Source of the DNA: an uncultured Leuconostoc sp. | GTDB lineage: Bacteria; Bacillota; Bacilli; Lactobacillales; Lactobacillaceae | Assembly (NCBI GenBank): GCA_900554745.1 | Contig: USIU01000099.1 | Span: 1 to 5,021, forward strand | Length of the DNA stretch: 5,021 nt | Direction of reading: 5' to 3' | Translations under genes and position numbers: made by a program | Notes under the pieces: generated by a model | What the model was told of the DNA's origin: nothing | Seen by the model: only the letters and a program-made list of their open reading frames with translations | Database searches by the model: none | Shown here: positions 1 to 5,021 of the stretch, piece after piece | Position numbering within the stretch: the first letter of the stretch is position 1 | Layout: every line of letters starts with the position of its first letter

Positions 1-2155
1 GTTGCAGGGCATCAACCGGTGCTTGACTCTCTAAGCCAAAGACCGCACGAGCCGTTTCGGCATGAATATCTTCCCCGTTTAAGAACGCCTGCTGCATATT
101 TTGATCACCCGTCATATGCGCTAAAACGCGTAATTCAATTTGGGAATAATCGGCACCAAAAATCTGCCAATCGGGGTGACTTGGGACAAAGGCCGTCCGA
201 ATTTGACGCCCTTCGTCCGAGCGCATCGGAATATTTTGCAAATTAGGATCAACCGATGATAACCGTCCTGTTTGGGTTAAGGTTTGCAAGAAACGCGTAT
301 GAATCTTACTATCTTTTGGATTCACCACCGCAAGCAAACCATCCACATAAGTTGACTTTAGTTTCGCCAATTGACGGTATTGTAAAATATGATCAACAAT
401 GGGCGCTTGATGCGCTAACTTTTCCAAGACGTCAACCGCTGTTGAATAACCGGTTTTTGTCTTCTTGATGACCGGTAAGCCCATCTTTTCAAACAATAAC
501 ACGCCAAGTTGTTTTGGTGAATTAATGTTGAACTTCTCCCCAGCTTCGAGATAAATAGCATCCTCAATCGCTTGAATGCGCCCTGTTAAATCCGTGCCAA
601 TTTCGGTTAATCGTGCTTGATTAATCGTAATCCCACGGTATTCCATATCGGCTAACACGCGGGCCAAAGGCAACTCAATATCCGTATACAAATGCATTTG
701 TTCGTGATCAGTTAAAGCCGCCAAAGTCGGTGCTTCTAACTGCATCAAGGCATCAGCTTTTTGGCCCAGGTGACCCAAAACCTGAGCTGTATCTGCTGGC
801 ACGGCAAACTTCGCACCTTTGCCATAAAATTCGTCATCTGGTTGGACATAAACATCAAATCGTTGCGCTAATGTCGAGAGTTCATTATCATTTGCTGTAG
901 TATCCAGCAAATAAGCCGCCAACAAAAAGTCAAAATCAGCACCCTGTAACGCTAAGCCCAATCGCTTAAATAACACCAATTGCGCCTTGACGTTAAAAAC
1001 ATTTTTGATGATTGTCGGATTTTCAACCACTGCCCGTAGTTCAGGTGTTTGGAGGAGGGACAAGTCGCGACTGCCATAGTATCCTGCTGTTGGATTACCA
1101 ATCACAAAGCCAATCATCTCATCTTCATGATAGTTTTGGCCAGCCATTTCGATATGCAAGGCCACTTTGTCCCCCATCATCGCGACTGCGCGTAAGTTAT
1201 CGGCATTTAAGGGGACAACATTCACGACAGGATCTGGCGCAACTGCTTGACTCGTCAATTGTCCTGACTTTTTCAAGGCTTTGATTTTAGCCAATTGCTG
1301 TTTAAAATCGATACCTTCATAAAAAGGCACAAGCCCATCATAGTCAATGCCCCGATATTCAATTTCCGTCAACGGTAATTCCAGATCAGCGTCGGTGCGA
1401 ATTGTTGCTAATTGACGTGCTGTATAGGCAGCTTGACGATCATTGATCAGGTTTTCTTTCATTTTTGACGGCTTCATCTCATCAATTTGCGCATAAAGAT
1501 TATCTAGATCATGATACTGCGCCAACAACTTCAAAGCCGTCTTTTCGCCAACTTTGGTCACGCCTGGATAGTTGTCTGACGTGTCGCCTGTCAGGGCTTT
1601 TTTCTCAATAATTTGAAGTGGCGTCAAACCGTATTTTTCTTGGATATAAGCCGGTGTATAACGTTCAATCTCAGTCACACCTTTTTTGGTCACGTTGACC
1701 GTGATATTATCGGTTGCGAGTTGGATTAAATCTTGATCTCCCGTCACAATGGTCACTTGATATCCAGCGGCTTCGCCCAACCGTGAAAATGTCCCAATAA
1801 TATCATCGGCTTCTAAGCCCGGATGCTCATAATTTCGTAGCCCATGTAAAGCCACCATGTCACGCAGATAAGGAAATTGTTCTTTAAATTCTTCCGGTGC
1901 CTTGGAACGACCGTCCTTATAGCCGGCAAATAAATCACCACGGAAAGTTTGTTTTCCTGAGGCCGCATCCCAGGCCACAACTGCTAAGTCAGGTTGCATC
2001 GGATCAACAATTTGGTCGAGAAAATTATTAAATGCGACTAAAGCATTGGTATGTAACCCATTATGCGCAATCATCCGATCCAATTGATTATACATGGCAT
2101 AAAACGCACGAAACGCAAGCGAATTGCCATCAATTAAAAGTAGTGTCTTTGTCAT
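1..2155 (-). CDS. polA: DNA polymerase I (PolA), C-terminus cut off by window edge
   Basis: This is the cytoplasmic family A polymerase that removes RNA primers and fills gaps in lagging-strand synthesis and excision repair. The reading frame is open for 718 codons from the ATG at 2153-2155 to the window edge; relatives are near 880 residues, so roughly 160 C-terminal residues are missing. Residues 1 to about 290 are a 5'-3' nuclease with all expected metal-binding acidic motifs: D9-G-N-S, E115-A-D117-D118, T-G-D140-Q-D142, and G-D191-T-S-D194-N-x-P-G-V. A central 3'-5' exonuclease-like domain (about 300-480) lacks its catalytic acids, as in Bacillus PolA. The polymerase domain shows TGRLSS at 629-634 and motif A DYSQIELR with catalytic D669; the O-helix and motif C lie beyond the edge. 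The start is supported by AAAGGAAG five bases upstream (2161-2168) and by the N-terminal MTKTLLLIDGNS, typical of the family. I saw no frameshift. Confidence 0.98.
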   Translation of the reverse strand, partial: MTKTLLLIDGNSLAFRAFYAMYNQLDRMIAHNGLHTNALVAFNNFLDQIVDPMQPDLAVVAWDAASGKQTFRGDLFAGYKDGRSKAPEEFKEQFPYLRDMVALHGLRNYEHPGLEADDIIGTFSRLGEAAGYQVTIVTGDQDLIQLATDNITVNVTKKGVTEIERYTPAYIQEKYGLTPLQIIEKKALTGDTSDNYPGVTKVGEKTALKLLAQYHDLDNLYAQIDEMKPSKMKENLINDRQAAYTARQLATIRTDADLELPLTEIEYRGIDYDGLVPFYEGIDFKQQLAKIKALKKSGQLTSQAVAPDPVVNVVPLNADNLRAVAMMGDKVALHIEMAGQNYHEDEMIGFVIGNPTAGYYGSRDLSLLQTPELRAVVENPTIIKNVFNVKAQLVLFKRLGLALQGADFDFLLAAYLLDTTANDNELSTLAQRFDVYVQPDDEFYGKGAKFAVPADTAQVLGHLGQKADALMQLEAPTLAALTDHEQMHLYTDIELPLARVLADMEYRGITINQARLTEIGTDLTGRIQAIEDAIYLEAGEKFNINSPKQLGVLLFEKMGLPVIKKTKTGYSTAVDVLEKLAHQAPIVDHILQYRQLAKLKSTYVDGLLAVVNPKDSKIHTRFLQTLTQTGRLSSVDPNLQNIPMRSDEGRQIRTAFVPSHPDWQIFGADYSQIELRVLAHMTGDQNMQQAFLNGEDIHAETARAVFGLESQAPVDALQ

Positions 2156-2178
2156 TTTATCTTCCTTTACGTAGTTCT

Positions 2179-2187
2179 AGTGTAACA
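2179..2187 (-). promoter_or_regulatory. Possible compact extended -10 promoter for polA
   Basis: On the minus strand the sequence TGTTACACT reads as an extended -10 element (TG, one base, then TACACT, four of six matches to TATAAT). It begins at the end of the T-tract of the upstream terminator. Transcription would start near 2172-2175, giving a leader of roughly 17-20 nt that holds little beyond the polA ribosome binding site. There is no recognisable -35 hexamer, because that position falls inside the terminator hairpin. The call rests on this motif and on the need for polA to be transcribed past a strong-looking terminator; readthrough is an equally possible explanation. Confidence 0.3.
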
Positions 2188-2212
2188 AAAAAACAGCCTT
2201 TCGGCTGCTTTT
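2187..2212 (-). terminator. Intrinsic terminator after the BI-1 family gene
   Basis: Read on the minus strand, the core is CAGCC-GAAA-GGCTG: five GC-rich pairs closed by a GAAA tetraloop. A G-U pair and four A-U pairs extend the stem to about ten pairs, and the 3' arm runs into a seven-base T-tract. It starts 23 nt past the stop codon of the membrane protein gene, the expected position for a Rho-independent terminator. The opposite strand has a looser T-rich tail (TTTTGTCTTGTCTTTT), so weak bidirectional activity is conceivable, but no plus-strand gene needs it. Confidence 0.9.
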
Positions 2213-2235
2213 GTCTTGTCTTTTGACAACAACTA

Positions 2236-2952
2236 TTAATCTCTTGAGTTACCAATACCAAAAATTTGAATAAAGGCAAAGAACAAGTTAATGAAATCAA
2301 GGTACAAACGAAGCGCACCGTTAACGGCCAAACCAGTTGTATCAACTTGACCAGCATATTGACTGTACATCACCTTCAAGTTTTGGTTATCATAAGCGGT
2401 GTACAAAGCAAAGATCACCACTGTGACACCAGCAATCAACAATGAGACAATCCCATTATAGAAAAATAGGTTAATCACAGATGCGACGATCAAGCCAATC
2501 AACATACCAAACAAAATAGATCCCATACCAGTCAAATCACGATGGGTAAAGACACCATAAAGTGCCATGCCACCAAAGACTGAAGCCGCTGAGGCGAAGG
2601 CCATCATCACGGAAGCACCGGTATAAACTGCCAGTAACAAGCCCAATGTCAACCCTTCAATCACGGCAAAGGCCATTAACAGCCCAAACGCACGTGCTGG
2701 GTTTTTAAAGGTTGCCCGACCAATCATCGTCATAATCAAGATTTGAATCCCAAACAAGGCCAATGTCCCGATCAAATTACCTGCAATTAAAGCATAAACT
2801 TGTGCTAAGAAAAACTTTTGCACAATGAAGCCAGTGAACGCTGTCACTAAGACCGCAATGCCCATAAAGCTATAAGTTTGTTTAAAGAATGCACGCATCC
2901 CCGCGTCCATGCCAGTCACGTCACGACGGGCATTCATGTCAAAATTATCCAT
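2236..2952 (-). CDS. Bax inhibitor-1 (BI-1/TMBIM, YccA/YetJ-like) family membrane protein
   Basis: This is a 238-residue integral membrane protein, the normal length for bacterial BI-1 family members. A short polar N-terminus is followed by seven predicted helices at about 29-49, 54-77, 88-108, 113-135, 145-164, 168-187 and 214-233. Family hallmarks are visible: an E99-G-L-T-L-G motif in the third helix, Y-T-A-Y-D188-N-Q after the sixth, and L-Y-L-D219-F-I-N-L-F-F in the last. By motif position, D188 and D219 probably match the aspartate pair that gates pH-sensitive calcium leak in Bacillus YetJ; this equivalence is my inference. Bacterial members are often linked to ion leak or to FtsH-dependent membrane quality control, so the physiological role here is open. 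The ATG start has GGGGAGA (2958-2964) five bases upstream. The gene stands as its own unit, with a promoter upstream and a terminator downstream. Confidence 0.95.
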   Translation of the reverse strand: MDNFDMNARRDVTGMDAGMRAFFKQTYSFMGIAVLVTAFTGFIVQKFFLAQVYALIAGNLIGTLALFGIQILIMTMIGRATFKNPARAFGLLMAFAVIEGLTLGLLLAVYTGASVMMAFASAASVFGGMALYGVFTHRDLTGMGSILFGMLIGLIVASVINLFFYNGIVSLLIAGVTVVIFALYTAYDNQNLKVMYSQYAGQVDTTGLAVNGALRLYLDFINLFFAFIQIFGIGNSRD

Positions 2953-2981
2953 TTGAGTCTCCCCGTATTTTCATTAGTTTG

Positions 2982-3022
2982 CCAGACCAGATATGACCTC
3001 TTTTATACCTCAAAAAGTCTGG
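2982..3022 (-). repeat. Dyad and short direct repeat in the leader of the BI-1 gene
   Basis: The 5' leader contains an inverted repeat, CCAGAC (3017-3022) and GTCTGG (2982-2987) on the minus strand, separated by 29 nt. The intervening sequence carries two GAGGT copies (3007-3011 and 2996-3000) whose starts are 11 nt apart, about one helical turn. The dyad could be an RNA hairpin base in the transcript or part of an operator placed downstream of the promoter. Six-base arms can occur by chance, so the function is uncertain. The repeats themselves are plain in the sequence. Confidence 0.4.
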
Positions 3023-3030
3023 TTACTCTT

Positions 3031-3039
3031 ATTATAGCA
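3031..3039 (-). promoter_or_regulatory. Extended -10 promoter of the BI-1 family gene
   Basis: On the minus strand the motif TGCTATAAT is a perfect extended -10 element (TG, one base, consensus TATAAT). No good -35 hexamer is found 16-18 bases upstream; those positions hold AT-rich sequence such as TATTAT, which fits a promoter that depends on the extended -10. The predicted start site is near 3024, giving a leader of about 70 nt before the ATG at 2952. It lies in the 132-bp gap after murC and points into the membrane protein gene. Confidence 0.75.
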
Positions 3040-3084
3040 AATTAGCCAGCAAAATAATATCATGCAACGCTGAATTGCGCCAGC

Positions 3085-4419
3085 TTATTGTAAATCTGTC
3101 CGCAACTGCCCAAGCAACTTTTCATAGGCAAATTCATACTTTTCAATATCGCCAGCACCCATGAAGACCATTACCGCATTTTCAAATGGCATCAATAAGC
3201 TCATGTTATCTTCGGCAATAATGCCACCAAACTTGCTAATTTCGGCACCAATTTCTGCTGACGTAACCGCACCTGCTTTTTCACGAGCCGAACCAAAGAT
3301 GTCCGCCAAAAAGACTTTATCGGCCGCTTCCAAGCTTTTGGCAAATTCATCTTTATAGGCGATCACGCGAGAATAAGTATGCGGTTGGAAAATCGCAATA
3401 ATTTGCTTGTTAGGATACTTCTGGCGGGCAGCATCCAAAGTCGCATCAATTTCTGTCGGATGATGCGCATAATCATCAATCACTGTAATATCGGCGATTT
3501 GCTTTTCGCTAAAGCGGCGCTTGACCCCTTGATAAGTCATCAAGAATTCCCGAATCAAGTCCAAATCAACTTTTTCCATGTAGGCCACCGCAATGACTGC
3601 CAAAGCATTTAAAATACTATGTTGGCCAAACAACGGCACGGCAAACTCCCCTAAGGCTTCGCCACGGAATTGCACGTCAAAATGTGAGCCTTGCGTTGAC
3701 TTGCGAATATTTGTCGCAACAAAATCATCACGATCAGGATTCGTCCCGTAATAATAAACGTCAGCAGTGGGTTGCAATCCCCGCAAATGCGGATCATCAC
3801 CCCAAGCAAAAATCGCTTTTTTCACGTTGCCGGCAAAGTCGGCAAAGGCTGCCGTCACATCGTCAATGTCTTGATAATAATCAGGATGGTCAAAATCAAT
3901 ATTGGTCAAAATAGCGTAATCAGGCGCATAATCTTTAAAATGGCGGCGATATTCATCCGCTTCCACCACGAAAAATTGCGAATTTGGTACGCCACGCCCG
4001 GTGCCATCCCCAATCAAATATGAGGTTGGGGCAATGTTTTTCAAAACGTGAGCCAGCAGCCCAGTAGTTGACGTTTTCCCGTGCGCACCAGCTACGGCAA
4101 TCGACGTTGTTTGCGCAATTTGGTCTTGCACCGCATCCGGATAAGTCATCATCTTAACGCCAAGTTCAAGGGCTCGGGCAACTTCGACATGCTCGTCGGT
4201 AAAGGCATTGCCACGAATAAAAATGGCCGCTTGATAGGCATCGACATTGGCCGCAGCAAACGGCAAAATTTCAATGCCCGCTGCTTCCAATGGTGCTTGC
4301 GTATAAGTATAGGTGTCAATATCTGATCCCAACACGACATGGCCTTGATCATGCAAAATTTGTGCCAATGGCCCCATACCTGTACCTTTAATACCGATAA
4401 AATAATATGTATTCGCCAT
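3085..4419 (-). CDS. murC: UDP-N-acetylmuramate--L-alanine ligase (MurC)
   Basis: MurC is the cytoplasmic ATP-dependent ligase that joins L-alanine to UDP-N-acetylmuramic acid, the first amino acid step of peptidoglycan precursor synthesis. The 444-residue length is normal for the family in Bacilli. The N-terminal UDP-binding Rossmann domain opens with G9-I-K-G-T-G-M15. The central Mur ligase ATPase domain has the P-loop GAHGKTSTT at 111-119 (K115), EADEYRRHF at 153-161, TNIDFDHPDYY at 172-182, and GQHSILNALA at 265-274. The C-terminal domain shows GVKRRF at 298-303, DDYAHHPTEI at 315-324 and FQPHTYSR at 344-351, the signature that separates MurC from MurD/E/F. The ATG overlaps the stop codon of the small upstream ORF by one base (TAATG), and GAGGAG lies five bases upstream. 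The gene is complete, with no missing catalytic motif. No convincing terminator follows the stop codon. Confidence 0.98.
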   Translation of the reverse strand: MANTYYFIGIKGTGMGPLAQILHDQGHVVLGSDIDTYTYTQAPLEAAGIEILPFAAANVDAYQAAIFIRGNAFTDEHVEVARALELGVKMMTYPDAVQDQIAQTTSIAVAGAHGKTSTTGLLAHVLKNIAPTSYLIGDGTGRGVPNSQFFVVEADEYRRHFKDYAPDYAILTNIDFDHPDYYQDIDDVTAAFADFAGNVKKAIFAWGDDPHLRGLQPTADVYYYGTNPDRDDFVATNIRKSTQGSHFDVQFRGEALGEFAVPLFGQHSILNALAVIAVAYMEKVDLDLIREFLMTYQGVKRRFSEKQIADITVIDDYAHHPTEIDATLDAARQKYPNKQIIAIFQPHTYSRVIAYKDEFAKSLEAADKVFLADIFGSAREKAGAVTSAEIGAEISKFGGIIAEDNMSLLMPFENAVMVFMGAGDIEKYEFAYEKLLGQLRTDLQ

Positions 4420-4562
4420 TATTGCTCCTCAACCGCCACGAAGGTAAAATATTGCAATTCACCTTTCCGTAACTCAAATATTAATTTTTTATACTGCGCG
4501 TTTTCATCATTGAGCGTCCGATACGTCCGCCGCGCATTTTGAATTTTTTCTTGTGTTGCCAT
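4419..4562 (-). CDS. Small 47-residue ORF between ytpR and murC, function unknown
   Basis: I do not recognise this protein. The ORF starts with ATG at 4560-4562, one base after the TAA of ytpR, and ends with TAA at 4419-4421, sharing one base with the murC ATG. It therefore fills the gap between two conserved genes almost exactly, which is the main evidence that it is translated. The product is hydrophilic and highly charged, beginning MATQEKIQNARRTYRTLNDE; residues about 3-37 look helical and possibly coiled-coil, followed by a short hydrophobic patch YFTFVAV at 38-44 and EEQ at the end. There is no signal peptide or membrane helix. No good Shine-Dalgarno precedes it, so translation probably depends on ribosomes finishing ytpR. 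Its own codons 45-46 (GAG GAG) form the murC ribosome binding site. It may be a small protein, or chiefly a device coupling murC translation to ytpR. Confidence 0.7.
   Translation of the reverse strand: MATQEKIQNARRTYRTLNDENAQYKKLIFELRKGELQYFTFVAVEEQ
4425..4430 (-). promoter_or_regulatory. murC ribosome binding site embedded in the small ORF
   Basis: GAGGAG on the minus strand lies five bases before the murC ATG and fixes that start. The same six bases are the last two glutamate codons of the 47-residue ORF, so a ribosome terminating there covers the site and can reinitiate on the overlapping TAATG. This arrangement suggests translational coupling of murC to the upstream frame. Confidence 0.85.
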
Positions 4563-4563
4563 C

Positions 4564-5021
4564 TTAATAATTTGTATCCACTAAGTGATCCGTATACAAG
4601 TTCTGTGCCTGCGCAAAATCAAACACTGTTCCCACTTCACCAAAGTCTTCTGGCAATACCAGTGCCCCTGGCTTATCGGGTGCGCCTGGCAATTGCAATT
4701 CACGGCCTGACACGATCATGCCACTTGATTGCACCCCACGCAAAGCGCCGTCCCAAATCAAGGCGCCTGATGGCATCATCGTGCCTGGTTGTGCGACGAC
4801 GACTTTGATGCCCTCACGCATATTTGGTGACCCTGAGACAATTTGTAACGTTTTACCATCACCAACAGCGGTCGTGGTCACATGCAAATGATCAGAATCA
4901 GGATGCGCCGTCATCTTTTCGACCCGACCAATCACCAACTTTGATGGTGACACGACTAATTGCTCCTCAAAACCAGCTGCTGCTAGTAACGCATTGACCT
5001 GCTCAACCTGATCCGCATCCA
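4564..5021 (-). CDS. ytpR: YtpR family tRNA-binding-domain protein, N-terminus cut off by window edge
   Basis: The frame is open from the right edge of the window to TAA at 4564-4566, giving 151 visible residues; YtpR proteins are about 200 residues, so around 50 N-terminal residues are missing. The visible start of the frame (DADQVEQVNALL...) fits the end of the N-terminal DUF4479-like domain. A tRNA-binding OB-fold of the Trbp111/EMAP type follows, with VIGRVEKMTAHPDSDHLHV, SGSPNMREGIKVVVA and the characteristic GVQSSGMI loop. The same fold occurs at the N-terminus of PheRS beta chain and the C-terminus of MetRS, but the following region (LPEDFGEVGTVFDF) and the immediate stop fit stand-alone YtpR. 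Its cellular role is not established; cytoplasmic tRNA or RNA binding is inferred from the fold. A GTG at 4951-4953 is internal, since family-like sequence continues upstream. Proximity to murC matches the ytpR-murC neighbourhood in Bacilli. Confidence 0.93.
   Translation of the reverse strand, partial: DADQVEQVNALLAAAGFEEQLVVSPSKLVIGRVEKMTAHPDSDHLHVTTTAVGDGKTLQIVSGSPNMREGIKVVVAQPGTMMPSGALIWDGALRGVQSSGMIVSGRELQLPGAPDKPGALVLPEDFGEVGTVFDFAQAQNLYTDHLVDTNY

Noticed and set aside
1012..1284. Plus-strand frame of 90 codons
   Set aside because: It lies entirely antisense to polA, has low-complexity Ser/Gln/Leu-rich composition, no family resemblance and no reason to be translated. The same applies to the plus-strand frames at 19-246, 256-468 and 2032-2226.
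2157..2357. Minus-strand frame of 66 codons ending just before polA
   Set aside because: It overlaps the end of the BI-1 gene in another frame and runs through the intrinsic terminator; its hydrophobic look comes from the membrane-helix codons of the true gene.
2945..2974. Nine-codon minus-strand mini-ORF overlapping the start of the BI-1 gene
   Set aside because: An ATG at 2972-2974 opens a frame that ends just inside the gene, which could be a leader peptide, but there is no ribosome binding site before it and the real gene has a good one. Chance is the simpler explanation.
3040..3084. Possible terminator after murC
   Set aside because: The best stem on the minus strand is four pairs (GCTG/CAGC) around an eight-base loop, with no T-tract directly after it. 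It is too weak to call, so some readthrough from murC into the BI-1 gene is possible.
3161..4326. Several plus-strand frames of 65-83 codons opposite murC
   Set aside because: They are antisense shadows of a strongly conserved gene; none has a recognisable domain or a supporting neighbour. The minus-strand frame at 4149-4352 is likewise an out-of-frame shadow of murC.
4539..4808. Plus-strand frame of 89 codons opposite the end of ytpR
   Set aside because: It is antisense to the conserved tRNA-binding domain, with no family resemblance and no promoter or ribosome binding site that stands out.
1..5021. tRNA or rRNA genes, CRISPR arrays, insertion sequences or phage genes
   Set aside because: I looked for cloverleaf-like segments, regularly spaced repeats, transposase-like frames and long inverted repeats and saw none; conserved housekeeping genes occupy nearly all of the window.

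Overview
The window is an ordinary housekeeping stretch from a low-to-mid GC Firmicute. The best fit is a lactic acid bacterium of the family Lactobacillaceae, possibly of the Weissella/Leuconostoc lineage. This is inferred from the MurC N-terminus (GIKGTGM, a form I associate with lactobacilli), the proofreading-dead PolA, strong purine-rich Shine-Dalgarno sites, and a ytpR-murC neighbourhood typical of Bacilli. The genus is a guess from protein character, not from a search.

Every gene lies on the minus strand, so transcription runs from high to low coordinates. In that order the window holds: (1) the C-terminal part of a YtpR-type tRNA-binding-domain protein, cut by the right edge; (2) an unannotated-looking 47-residue ORF that fills the gap between ytpR and murC almost exactly, with 1 nt between stop and start on one side and a 1-nt stop/start overlap (TAATG) on the other; (3) complete murC, the L-alanine-adding ligase of peptidoglycan synthesis; (4) a 132-bp intergenic region with an extended -10 promoter and a dyad in the leader; (5) a complete seven-helix Bax inhibitor-1 (BI-1/TMBIM) family membrane protein followed by a clear intrinsic terminator; (6) polA, DNA polymerase I, cut by the left edge after the first polymerase catalytic aspartate.

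ytpR, the small ORF and murC look like one translationally coupled operon. The BI-1 gene has its own promoter and terminator. polA begins only about 32 nt after the terminator T-tract and must use a very compact promoter there or readthrough. No mobile element, CRISPR array, tRNA, rRNA or defence system is visible, and no stretch longer than 300 bases lacks a gene. The points most worth checking are the 47-residue ORF and the two short intergenic control regions. I do not see evidence for a novel multi-gene system.
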